Part shown: positions 37,725 through 45,648 of the stretch, one piece after another
How positions within the stretch are numbered: position 1 is the first letter of the stretch
Layout of the letters: every line of letters starts with the position of its first letter
Source of the DNA: Tenuifilum thalassicum
GTDB lineage: Bacteria; Bacteroidota; Bacteroidia; Bacteroidales; Tenuifilaceae
Assembly (NCBI RefSeq): GCF_013265555.1
Contig: NZ_CP041345.1
Span: forward strand, 62,001 to 126,000
DNA: 64,000 nucleotides
Direction of reading: 5' to 3'
Translations under genes and position numbers: made by a program
The notes under the pieces: model-generated
The model's database searches: none
What the model was told of the DNA's origin: nothing
The model's input: only the letters and a program-made list of their open reading frames with translations

Positions 37725-38640
37725 TGCAGTGTACAGTGTGCAGAATTTTTAAATTACACCAATAATGGCTGCTTGTCGGTGGCTGAGCCTGTCGAAGCCA
37801 CGTTTTCCGAAGAATATGAAGAAGTTAGAAGAAGTTAGAGGAAGTTAGAGGAATGATACGGTATGAGTCAGAATGAATCGGAAGATTTGAGACCGTGTTT
37901 GGTTTTTAGTTTTTGGTATTTAGAAAAGAAAGCACAGAATCAATCAACTAATAAAGATTGAAAACATAGCCCCGTAGGGGCTAAGTAATGGTAGAATCAA
38001 CAAGACCAAAAGAGTTTTGCGATGCACGAAAGAACCACGCCAAAGAGCGAATATGAGACGTTGCATCGCAATTTCAAGTAATACCCCCAAGAATCAATTT
38101 GTCATGCTGAGCTTGTGGTGGTTGAGCTTGTCGAAGCCACGTTTGTTTCCCCTTCTTTTGCCTTGATGCAAAAGAAGCAAAAAATCAAGGCTGAAAAGCC
38201 TGTTCCGATGGGTGCCCCGTGGTCGTGTCTTCCGCGCGGCGCAACTCGCCATGCCGCAGGCATGGCTCAAACAGCACCGCTTACTTAACCCTACGCAACG
38301 ACCCGCCCACGACCCATTGGCGGAACAGCCTTTTATGCCGTTATCTTGAAAACCGAGAATCCTACCTGTTGGTCAAATCTTGAATCCTTCTTCGCCAGAC
38401 GCAGTTTTGAATTCGTCTTCGCTAGACATTCTTGAATTTGGAATTCACCCACTAAGTAACATCGTTCATTCCTCTGTATATCTCAGTGGTATAATAAAAT
38501 ACAGTTGACCCAAACTAACATTTTTTCGTTTAACTTTTTACTTTTAACTATTAACTACTAACTATTAACGCTTAACGTTTAACGATTAACTTTTAACTAC
38601 TAACTATTAACCATTAACTAGTAACCTTAACGCTTCCCGA
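37725..38640. repeat. Repeat mosaic left of the thiS block
   Basis: Order: purine-rich GTCGAAGCC...GGAAGTTAGAGGAA module; a CATAGCCCCGTAGGGGCTAA palindrome near 37967; an ACGTTGCATCGCAA palindromic motif near 38060; the GC-rich hairpin module (38140-38375); an 'ATATCTCAGTGGTATAATA' module; and a long TTAACTATTAACTACTAAC-like tract (38515-38630). It contains no credible gene. The same modules recur in reverse order and orientation at 41.80-42.72 kb. Confidence 0.85.
38140..38375 (+). repeat. GC-rich hairpin repeat (module B), copy 1
   Basis: About 240 bp, much richer in GC than its surroundings. It contains a perfect 10-bp hairpin CTTCTTTTGC/GCAAAAGAAG at 38152-38177 and an ATGCCGCAGGCAT hairpin. 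Two further copies lie on the other strand at 42336-42580 and 47291-47535. The frame that is open in those copies has a stop here, so I treat it as non-coding. Confidence 0.85.
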
Positions 38641-38710
38641 TATTCCCCTTTTTATAACATCACCCTGCTATTTCATTTCCAGTAAAAAAACAAAAGCTCA
38701 TCAAAATTTA

Positions 38711-38742
38711 TTTTAAAATGCATTGGGTAATGGCTATATTTG
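38711..38742 (+). promoter_or_regulatory. Possible promoter for thiS and downstream genes
   Basis: TATATTTG at 38735-38742 matches the Bacteroidota -7 consensus TAnnTTTG. A TTTT at 38711-38714 sits at the right distance (20 bp) but is an imperfect -33 box. Confidence 0.35.
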
Positions 38743-38856
38743 CGTGAGGGATGCGGAGGGTGCGAAGCAGCACTGCCACGCCGGATGGCGTGGATTGCCG
38801 GAGCGAAGCGTAGCCCGTAGCAGCCCGACCCCGTTAGGGGGCACGCCCATAAAAAT
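38742..38856 (+). ncRNA. GC-rich structured leader element before thiS
   Basis: A GC-rich block in AT-rich surroundings. The ends can pair (GCGTG at 38742-38746 with CACGC at 38842-38846). Inside are a perfect 7-bp hairpin CCACGCC-GGAT-GGCGTGG (38776-38793) and CCCC-GTTA-GGGG (38829-38840). It could be a structured 5' leader or a mobile repeat with RNA structure. It lacks the TPP riboswitch core and I cannot assign it to a known RNA family. Confidence 0.45.
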
Positions 38857-38865
38857 ATTTGAGCC

Positions 38866-39075
38866 ATGGATATAATTTTGAATAACCAAGCCGAACATCT
38901 TGAAACTAATAAAGCCACCATTACAGTGAGTGAATTGCTAGCCATCAAGAATTTTACCTTTAAAATGCTGGTGGTTAAAATAAACGGAAAACTTGTAAAG
39001 AAAGACGAGTATGCAAAAGCTACGATTCAGGATGGCGACAACGTACAGGTTATTCATCTGATAAGTGGAGGTTGA
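38866..39075 (+). CDS. thiS: Sulfur carrier protein ThiS
   Basis: 69-aa ubiquitin-like protein ending in Gly-Gly, the residue pair that is adenylated and thiocarboxylated to donate sulfur for the thiazole of thiamine. Conserved segments are the central VSELLAIKNF, the VVKINGKLVKKDEY segment and the C-terminal DGDNVQVIHLISGG. No other thi gene and no TPP riboswitch is nearby, so its enzymes must be encoded elsewhere. The next gene starts 3 bp after its stop. Confidence 0.9.
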   Translation: MDIILNNQAEHLETNKATITVSELLAIKNFTFKMLVVKINGKLVKKDEYAKATIQDGDNVQVIHLISGG

Positions 39076-39078
39076 TTG

Positions 39079-39396
39079 ATGCCCATTAACGAGCTTACAT
39101 TTTGGAAATGGATTTTACCCAAGTTAAGGAATAAGTTTTTCCTTACAGGACTAATTTTTTTGCTTTGGATGCTTCTTTTTGATAGTAGCAACTGGGTGGA
39201 AATGTACTCTACCAGGCAGAGAATAAAAAAGCTTGAGGAGGAGAAGGTTTACTACCTTAATAAGATTGAGGAGGATAGAAAAAAAATACACGAGCTGCAA
39301 ACCAACCTGGAGAACCTGGAAAAGTTTGCTCGTGAGCAATACCTGATGAAACGTCCTGATGAGGATATTTTTATTGTAGACGAAAACGATTTATAA
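39079..39396 (+). CDS. FtsB/DivIC-like septum formation protein
   Basis: 105 aa from the ATG at 39079. A short cytoplasmic N-terminus, one transmembrane helix (FFLTGLIFLLWMLLF, about residues 20-34), then a coiled coil (RQRIKKLEEEKVYYLNKI to LENLEKFAREQYLMKR) with the typical ending 'ARE.Y.MK...E.IF.V'. This fits the FtsB/DivIC family of divisome proteins that bridge FtsL and FtsQ. The GGAGG at 39067-39071, which overlaps the thiS Gly-Gly codons, is a well-spaced ribosome binding site. It is coupled to thiS. Confidence 0.88.
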   Translation: MPINELTFWKWILPKLRNKFFLTGLIFLLWMLLFDSSNWVEMYSTRQRIKKLEEEKVYYLNKIEEDRKKIHELQTNLENLEKFAREQYLMKRPDEDIFIVDENDL

Positions 39397-39398
39397 CC

Positions 39399-40445
39399 AT
39401 GGAATTTAGCTCAAGCCACTGGGGAAACCTAAATGGTCGAGATTTATTGATTTATACCGTAACCACAGAAAGCGGTTTGGAGGTAACCTTTTCGAACCTT
39501 GGTGCAACCTTAGTATCGATGCGATTGCTTAATAACCATAACGAACCTTTAAATTTAGCTTACGGTTTACTAAGACCAAACGATTATCTTAAAGCAAACT
39601 ACTATCCAGGCGTTATTGTTGGCAGGTATGCCAACCGTATTGAGGGAGCAAAATTTTACATCGAAGGCCAAGAGTACCGGTTGACAGCAAACGAAGGAAA
39701 TAATATCCTTCATGGCGGAACGGAGGGCTTTAGCCATAAGGTGTGGGATAGTGTGCTATTTGAGGAGCACAACGGTGTTTGCCTTTTAGAGTTTCATCTT
39801 AAAAGCCCCGATGGTGATGAGGGATTTCCTGGAAATGTTGAGGTTTGGGTGATTTACCAAATAACCGACGATAACCAGATTAGCATAAGTTACAGAGCAA
39901 CTACCGACAAACCAACCCACATTAACCTTACTACGCATGGTTACTTTAACCTGGGCGGTTTTAAGGGCGATGTGCTAGACCATATGCTTAAAATTGATGC
40001 CAATAAGTATCTACCTGTAAATAGCGAGCTAATTCCCACAGGTGAGCTAAGGGATGTTGATGGTTCACCATTCGATTTTAGGAAATTTAAGGCCATTGGA
40101 GCTGACCTAGACCTAGCAGGAGAGGTATATGACCATTGTTTTGCGTTAAATAATCCAACAATTGAGAATGCCTCTGTTGTTCTTTATAACCCTAAAACAC
40201 ATATTGGCATATCCATTTACACTACGCAACCAGGAATCCAGCTTTACACTCCAATTAACAAACCCAATGTTGAGAACCCGCTAATTAAACTTCCCGAGAA
40301 AGGAAACTGGGCTGTGTGCATGGAACCTCAACACTTCCCAAATTCTCCAAATACACCACACTTCCCCTCAACGCTTTTGCTCCCTGGTGAGGAGTATGAT
40401 CATACCACAATTTTTACAATATCGATTGGTGGGGTTGCCAGGTAG
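39399..40445 (+). CDS. galM: Aldose 1-epimerase (mutarotase)
   Basis: 348 aa. Interconverts alpha and beta anomers of galactose and other aldoses. Conserved features are the N-terminal NLGATLVSMRL, GRYANRIEGAKF near 72-83, NNILHGGTEGFSHKVWD with the substrate-binding His, the HINLTTHGYFNLGG block with the catalytic His, DHCFALN, and the C-terminal CMEPQHFPNSPN with the catalytic Glu. No signal peptide is seen, so it is probably cytoplasmic. It starts 2 bp after the ftsB-like stop and is probably in the same transcript. Confidence 0.95.
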   Translation: MEFSSSHWGNLNGRDLLIYTVTTESGLEVTFSNLGATLVSMRLLNNHNEPLNLAYGLLRPNDYLKANYYPGVIVGRYANRIEGAKFYIEGQEYRLTANEGNNILHGGTEGFSHKVWDSVLFEEHNGVCLLEFHLKSPDGDEGFPGNVEVWVIYQITDDNQISISYRATTDKPTHINLTTHGYFNLGGFKGDVLDHMLKIDANKYLPVNSELIPTGELRDVDGSPFDFRKFKAIGADLDLAGEVYDHCFALNNPTIENASVVLYNPKTHIGISIYTTQPGIQLYTPINKPNVENPLIKLPEKGNWAVCMEPQHFPNSPNTPHFPSTLLLPGEEYDHTTIFTISIGGVAR

Positions 40446-40487
40446 CTAGTGATAAGTTTTTTTTGATACTAACTAAAATCAATAAAG

Positions 40488-41789
40488 ATGAAAAACAGGA
40501 TTGAAAGTTTTTTTGGTATAGTTAAAGCTAACTCCACCATAAGAACAGAGATTCTAGCGGGTATAACTACATTTATGACGATGGCTTATATTCTTGCCGT
40601 TAATCCCAATATACTTTCCGAATCGGGAATGAGCAGAGATGCACTTTTTACCACAACAGCATTAGCATCGGTAATTGCAACCGTAGTAATGGCTCTTTGG
40701 GCTCGTCTTCCATTTGCACTTGCTCCAGGAATGGGACTTAATGCCTTTTTTGCTTTTACTGTTGTTAAGGGCATGGGACATAGCTGGGAATTTGCTTTAA
40801 CTGCAGTCTTCCTTGAAGGAATAATTTTCATCCTGCTTACATTTTTTAATGTTAGAGAAAAGATTATTGATGCTATACCTTTTAGCCTGAAACATGCAAT
40901 ATCGGCTGGTATTGGCTTGTTTATTGCTTTTATTGGATTACAAAATGCTGGTGTTATTGTAAATAATGATAAGGTGTTAGTTGGTCTAGGCGATATGGGT
41001 TCAGCAGCTGTTCTACTTTGCTTTGCTGGAGTAATTGTTTCGGGCATTCTTCTGGCGCTTAGAGTTAAAGGAGCCTTGCTAATTGGAATATTTTTGGTGA
41101 CCTTGGCAGGTATTCCTTTTGGCTTAACACATGTTCCAGAAAGTGGGCTTTTTAGCCTTCCACCATCAATTAAACCTATCGCATTTAAGCTCGAGTTTAG
41201 CAGCATCCTTAGCTTAGATATGCTGATTGTGGTGTTTACCTTTCTTTTTGTCGATATGTTTGATACCCTTGGAACGCTTGTTGGGGTTGCATCAAAAGCA
41301 GATATGATAAATAAGGATGGAAAACTTCCTAGAGTAAAGCAGGCCCTATTTGCCGATGCCATTGGTACTACAGCAGGAGCACTACTTGGCACAAGCACCG
41401 TTACTACTTATGTAGAGAGTGCTGCTGGAGTAGCTGAAGGTGGTAGAACTGGGTTAACATCGCTAGTTACAGCTATCCTGTTTCTTTTAGCACTCTTTCT
41501 CTCACCAATATTTTTAATGGTGCCAGCAGCAGCAACTGCACCGGCGCTTATACTGGTTGGTTCGTTTATGATGAGCCCTATCCTTAAAATTAACTTCGAC
41601 GATTTCACCGAGTCGATTCCCGCTTTCCTAACAATTATTATGATGCCATTAACCTATAGTATTGCCGAGGGCATCGCGTTTGGAATGCTTTCGTATGTAA
41701 TACTTAAAGCGCTTAGTGGAAGGGTTAAGGAGATTAGCTTGGTGATGTGGATTTTGACATTATTCTTTTTGTTGAAGTTTATGGTGTAG
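40488..41789 (+). CDS. NCS2-family purine permease
   Basis: 433-aa integral membrane protein with about 12-14 helices. It belongs to the AzgA/PbuG-like (adenine/guanine/hypoxanthine) branch of NCS2 proton-coupled transporters. The signature begins TEILAGITTFMTMAYILAVNP near 19-39; LAPGMGLNAFFAFTV lies near 83-97, and FVDMFDTLGTLVGVASKADM and the GTSTVTTYVESAAGVAEGGRTGL substrate-site region follow. The likely substrate is guanine/hypoxanthine or adenine, not resolved here. It is 42 bp after galM and may be the last gene of the thiS transcript. Confidence 0.92.
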   Translation: MKNRIESFFGIVKANSTIRTEILAGITTFMTMAYILAVNPNILSESGMSRDALFTTTALASVIATVVMALWARLPFALAPGMGLNAFFAFTVVKGMGHSWEFALTAVFLEGIIFILLTFFNVREKIIDAIPFSLKHAISAGIGLFIAFIGLQNAGVIVNNDKVLVGLGDMGSAAVLLCFAGVIVSGILLALRVKGALLIGIFLVTLAGIPFGLTHVPESGLFSLPPSIKPIAFKLEFSSILSLDMLIVVFTFLFVDMFDTLGTLVGVASKADMINKDGKLPRVKQALFADAIGTTAGALLGTSTVTTYVESAAGVAEGGRTGLTSLVTAILFLLALFLSPIFLMVPAAATAPALILVGSFMMSPILKINFDDFTESIPAFLTIIMMPLTYSIAEGIAFGMLSYVILKALSGRVKEISLVMWILTLFFLLKFMV

Positions 41790-41802
41790 GAAAGGAGAGG
41801 GT

Positions 41803-42720
41803 TGTTAAGCGTTAATAGTTAGTAGTTAAAAGTTAAAAGTTAATCGTTAAACATTATGCGTTAATGGTTGATTGTTAGTTGTTAAAAGTTAAATGAAAAA
41901 ATGTTAGTTTGGAGCATCTGCATTTTATTTTTACACCACAGAGTTACACAGAGGAATACACAGAGGCATTCAGGAGAAAAAACAAATATGGCTACTTAAA
42001 TCTTCAAGTTCATTCCAAATATTTCCGTGTCTTTCCGAATCATTCCTTTAACTTCCTCATATTCTTCAAGAAGAGATGCCACGACTACGCTCGGCATGAC
42101 AATAATTCAAGATTTCAGAATTGTCCGGCGAAGACGGATTCAAAAATTGTCGAATGAATTTCCGATTCCTTCCGAATATTTCCGACTCATTCAGATTCAT
42201 TCCTTATCATTCCTCTAACTTCTTCTAACTTCCTTTAACTTCCTCATATTCTTCAACAATAGATGCTTCGGCTACGCTCGGCATGACAATAATTCAAGAT
42301 TTCAGAATTGTCCTGCGAAGACGGATTTAAGATTTGACCAACAGGTTGGATTCTTGGTTTTCAAGATAACGGCATAAAAGGCTGTTCCGCCAATGGGTCG
42401 TGGGCGGGTCGTTGCGAAGGGTAAAGGAAGCGGCGCTGTTTGAGCAATGCCTGCGGCATGGCGAGTTGCGCCGCGCGGAAGACACGACCACGGGGCACCC
42501 ATCGGTACAGGCTTTTCAGCCTTGATTTTTTGCTTCTTTTGCATCAAGGCAAAAGAAGGGGGAACAAATGTGGTTTCGACAGGCTCAGCCACCACAAACA
42601 CAACATTGGCAGGTTCGAAATAACAAGGCGCTTCCGACTCATTCCTTTAAATTCCTCTATCTTCCTTTAACTTCATCATATTCTTCAAGAAGAGATGCAT
42701 CGACAAGTTCAGCATGAAAA
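41803..42720. repeat. Repeat mosaic between permease and capE
   Basis: Order: TTAATAGTTAGTAGTTAAAA tract; ACACCACAGAGTTACACAGA module; inverted purine-rich modules with CGGCATGACAATAATTCAAG (twice); GC-rich module B on the minus strand; and another GACAGGCTCAGCCACC plus purine-rich unit. It mirrors 37.7-38.6 kb (inverted) and resembles 46.8-47.6 kb (same orientation). No gene is supported. Confidence 0.85.
42336..42580 (-). repeat. GC-rich hairpin repeat (module B), copy 2
   Basis: Opposite-strand copy of 38140-38375 with the same 10-bp CTTCTTTTGC hairpin and an ATGCCGCAGGCAT hairpin variant. A frame of about 99 codons is open across it but is interrupted in copy 1. Confidence 0.85.
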
Positions 42721-42830
42721 ACTGTTCTTTAGACTATTGATAGAATCACATAGATGCACAAAGTTTTACAATGTAAAAGCTCAAAGTCTGAATAAATTAC
42801 CTTCTATACGATTCGCATGCTAACCAAAAA

Positions 42831-42862
42831 CTTGGTAGTTCTTAAACTAATGGTTAATTTTG
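42831..42862 (+). promoter_or_regulatory. Predicted promoter of capE
   Basis: TTG at 42832-42834, 20 bp, then TAATTTTG at 42855-42862. This matches the Bacteroidota -33 / -7 arrangement (TTTG-N19-21-TAnnTTTG). It would place the transcript start a few bases before the ATG at 42882. Confidence 0.5.
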
Positions 42863-42881
42863 ATAAGTAAACCTAATCTAT

Positions 42882-43931
42882 ATGACAAAAAGTTTTTTCG
42901 ATAATAAATCGCTGCTCATTACTGGTGGTAGTGGGTCGTTTGGCAATGCTGTTTTACGTCGATTTCTTAATACAAGAATTCGCGAGATAAGAATTTTTTC
43001 CCGTGATGAAAAGAAACAGGACGATATGCGCCGCTTCTACAACGATAAGCGTATAAAGTTTTACATTGGAGATGTAAGAAACGAATCGAGCGTGCGTTCA
43101 GCCATGGTTGGTGTCGATTACGTTTTTCATGCCGCTGCCTTAAAGCAAGTTCCATCCTGCGAGTTTTTCCCTGTAGAGGCGCTTAAAACCAATGCTATTG
43201 GAACCGATAACGTTCTTGATGCCGCTGAGAAATATGATGTTAAGCGTGTAGTTACCCTTAGCACCGATAAGGCTGTTTACCCTATTAACGCCATGGGAAT
43301 TACCAAAGCTCTCATGGAAAAGATAATGATAGCCCGATCTCGGAATAACGACCCCAACAAGCAGGTATTCTGTGGTACACGCTATGGGAACGTTATGGCA
43401 TCACGTGGATCGGTTATTCCCCTATTTGTTGAACAGATTAAAAACGGACAACCCCTTACCATTACCGACCCTGGAATGACCCGCTACATGATGACACTTG
43501 ATGATGCTGTTGACCTTGTGCTATTCGCCTTTGAGCATGGCCAACCCGGGGATATCTTTGTTCAAAAGGCACCCGCTGCAACTATAGAAACCTTGGCAAA
43601 GGCATTGCTTGAACTTTACCAGGCAAAAAATCCGATTAAGGTAATTGGAACACGCCATGGCGAAAAACTCTACGAGACCCTGCTAACCCGCGAAGAGATG
43701 GTTAAAGCAATTGATATGGGAGATTACTTTAGAATCCCTGCCGATAACCGAGATCTTAACTATGGGCTATACTTCAATGAGGGACAGGCTGATATCACCA
43801 GAATAGAGGAGTATAACTCCCATAATACACAAAGGCTTGATGTAGAAGGAATGAAAAAGTTACTCCTGAAACTTCCAATGATAAGGAAGGATATCCTCAA
43901 CGAGAGCTCTGGGCATATTTATGAGCCTTAA
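42882..43931 (+). CDS. capE: UDP-GlcNAc 4,6-dehydratase/5-epimerase (CapE/FnlA type)
   Basis: 349-aa extended short-chain dehydrogenase. First step of UDP-L-FucNAc synthesis: dehydration of UDP-GlcNAc at C4-C6 with C5 epimerisation. The NAD-binding motif TGGSGSFG is at residues 14-21, an FSRDEKKQDDMRR strand follows near 41, and the active-site region STDKAVYPINAMGITKALMEK lies near 126-147. The C-terminal RHGEKLYETLLTREEM block is typical of the CapE/FnlA/WbjB branch. It leads the three-gene FucNAc set; capF and capG follow after short repeat-bearing spacers. Confidence 0.9.
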   Translation: MTKSFFDNKSLLITGGSGSFGNAVLRRFLNTRIREIRIFSRDEKKQDDMRRFYNDKRIKFYIGDVRNESSVRSAMVGVDYVFHAAALKQVPSCEFFPVEALKTNAIGTDNVLDAAEKYDVKRVVTLSTDKAVYPINAMGITKALMEKIMIARSRNNDPNKQVFCGTRYGNVMASRGSVIPLFVEQIKNGQPLTITDPGMTRYMMTLDDAVDLVLFAFEHGQPGDIFVQKAPAATIETLAKALLELYQAKNPIKVIGTRHGEKLYETLLTREEMVKAIDMGDYFRIPADNRDLNYGLYFNEGQADITRIEEYNSHNTQRLDVEGMKKLLLKLPMIRKDILNESSGHIYEP

Positions 43932-43940
43932 ATTGTATTA

Positions 43941-43987
43941 GTGTCACAATGTTTCACGGAGTTACCACACAGAGTTACTCAGAGTTC
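43941..43987. repeat. CACAGAG-type short repeat
   Basis: CACAATGTTTCACGGAG and ACACAGAGTTACTCAGAG, members of the same class as the CACAGAG modules in the larger spacers. It immediately precedes the decayed GxxExxY gene. Confidence 0.6.
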
Positions 43988-44358
43988 ATGGATATAAATG
44001 TATTAACACACGAGATTTTGGATTCGGCATATAAAGTTCATACTACACATAGCCCAGGGTTGCTTGAATCAGCATATAAGCATGCCTTGTTTATGAGTTA
44101 AAGAAGAAGGTACTTTTTGTTGATGTTGTAAAACCAATACCTCATTATTTATGAAGAAATAAAGTTAGATTGTGGATATAGGCAGATATTATTGTTGAAA
44201 ATAAGATTATTGTTGAACTTAAGAGTGTAGAAGCATTCACCGATGTTCACATAGCACATGTTTTGACTTACTTAAAACTAACCAACTTACATCTTGGACT
44301 TCTTCTTAATCTTAACACTAAGAGCCTAAAAGATGGAATAAAGAGAATAATTTTATGA
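43988..44358 (+). pseudogene. Decayed GxxExxY-family gene
   Basis: The first frame reads MDINVLTHEILDSAYKVH and then the family signature GLLESAYKHAL, and stops after about 37 codons. Shifting frame restores LVYELKKK, then EEIKLDCGY, then ADIIVENKIIVELKSVEAFT, LTYLKLTNLHLGLLLNLNTK and KDGIKRIIL. At least two or three frameshifts are therefore present. Intact members of this Bacteroidota family are ~125 aa with a PD-(D/E)XK-like core, of which VELK is the remnant. It is probably non-functional. Such genes often sit beside CACAGAG-type repeats, as here. Confidence 0.8.
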
Positions 44359-44421
44359 CAAAATTCTGTATAGCATTGTGATTTACTTTGTGTAACACTG
44401 TGAGACTATTAAAACCAGAAA

Positions 44422-45564
44422 ATGATGATTAAAGTAGGCATTACCGGACAGTCAGGATTTATTGGTACCCACCTGTACAACACCCTTGGGTTATACCCAG
44501 ATGTGTTTGAACGCATCCCTTTTGAGGATAACTATTTTGAAAACTCTGAAAAGCTTTACCAATTCGTTAAATCCTGCGATGCCATAGTCCACCTGGCCGC
44601 AATGAATCGCCATAATAATCCACAGGTTATTTACGAAACCAATCTTAGTTTGGTTAATAAGCTTATTAATGCCTGTGAGGCAACTGGCTCCAAGCCTCAT
44701 ATTCTATTTTCTTCCTCAACACAAGAGGAGCGCGATAACCTTTATGGAAAATCTAAACGAGAAGGGCGGATGCTTTTTGAGAATTGGGCTAAGCAAAACC
44801 ACTCTCAGTTTAGCGGTTTTGTCATTCCCAATGTTTTTGGACCTTTCGGCAAGCCCTACTACAATTCGGTGGTTGCAACCTTTTGCCATCAGCTTACACA
44901 TAACGAAGAGCCCCGAATTGAGGTGGATGGCGAGCTTAAACTCATCTACGTTTCGGAATTGGTTAAGCATTTTATCGACAGAATACTACTTTTTGCCGAG
45001 TCAAAAGCTGGCTCAAACACCGAAACCTTTAATGTTCCACATACCAAAACCATAAAGGTCTCATCTATTCTAGCTAAGCTTAACGATTATAAGTCCAGCT
45101 ATTTCGAAAATGGTATCTTCCCAAATCTTAACGACCCATTCGACCGTAACCTTTTTAACACCTTTGTCTGCTATATTGACCATGAAAAGTTCTTCCCGCG
45201 CATGCTGGAGCTTAAGACCGACGATAGGGGATCGTTTGTTGAAACCGTGAAGCTGAATAGCGGTGGACAGGTTTCGTTTTCAACCACAAAACCTGGTGTT
45301 ACCCGAGGAAATCATTTCCATACCCGCAAGGCCGAACGGTTTGCGGTAATTAAGGGTAAAGCGGTTATTGAGCTACGTCGTATTGGTACGGATAAAAAGT
45401 TTACCTTTGAGCTCGATGGCGATAGAAACCCATCGGTTGTGGATATGCCAATATGGTTCACCCACAACATTAAGAATGTTGGCAACGATGATGTTTACAC
45501 CATCTTCTGGATTAGCGAACACTTCGACCCAAACGATACAGATACGTTTTTTGAAGTAGTATAG
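44422..45564 (+). CDS. capF: UDP-FucNAc pathway reductase (CapF/FnlB type)
   Basis: 380-aa bifunctional enzyme. The N-terminal ~245 residues are an NAD(P)-binding SDR domain (GITGQSGFIGTHL at 6-18, HLAAMNRHNNP near 59-69, YGKSKREGR active-site YxxxK near 110). The C-terminal ~130 residues are a cupin (KLNSGGQVSFSTTKPGVTRGNHFHTRKAERFAVIKG) with metal-binding His residues. Together they give the UDP-L-TalNAc-forming step between CapE and CapG. Two adjacent ATG codons at 44422 and 44425 could each be the start. The gene lies downstream of the decayed GxxExxY remnant. Confidence 0.9.
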   Translation: MMIKVGITGQSGFIGTHLYNTLGLYPDVFERIPFEDNYFENSEKLYQFVKSCDAIVHLAAMNRHNNPQVIYETNLSLVNKLINACEATGSKPHILFSSSTQEERDNLYGKSKREGRMLFENWAKQNHSQFSGFVIPNVFGPFGKPYYNSVVATFCHQLTHNEEPRIEVDGELKLIYVSELVKHFIDRILLFAESKAGSNTETFNVPHTKTIKVSSILAKLNDYKSSYFENGIFPNLNDPFDRNLFNTFVCYIDHEKFFPRMLELKTDDRGSFVETVKLNSGGQVSFSTTKPGVTRGNHFHTRKAERFAVIKGKAVIELRRIGTDKKFTFELDGDRNPSVVDMPIWFTHNIKNVGNDDVYTIFWISEHFDPNDTDTFFEVV

Positions 45565-45570
45565 TTTTTA

Positions 45571-45640
45571 AATTTACACAGAGTTTCACCGAGCAAAAGC
45601 ATTGTGTAACGCTGTGTAGACATTCTGTAACACCCTGTAA
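45571..45640. repeat. CACAGAG-type short repeat between capF and capG
   Basis: ACACAGAGTTTCACCGAG, then GTGTAACGCTGTGTAGAC and TGTAACACCCTGTAAC. It is the same repeat class as before capF (44371-44410) and after capE, and fills the capF-capG gap. Confidence 0.6.
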
Positions 45641-45648
45641 CTAGTATA

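Noticed and set aside
38742-38865. TPP riboswitch upstream of thiS
   Set aside because: The conserved CTGAGA and ACCTGATC-type core segments are absent.
38673-38948. 91-aa minus-strand frame
   Set aside because: Covers the structured leader and the start of thiS on the opposite strand; no family features.
42302-42601. 99-aa minus-strand protein over module B (also 47245-47550)
   Set aside because: Copy 1 at 38.2 kb has a stop in the same frame, and conservation follows the whole repeat, not codons; treated as repeat.
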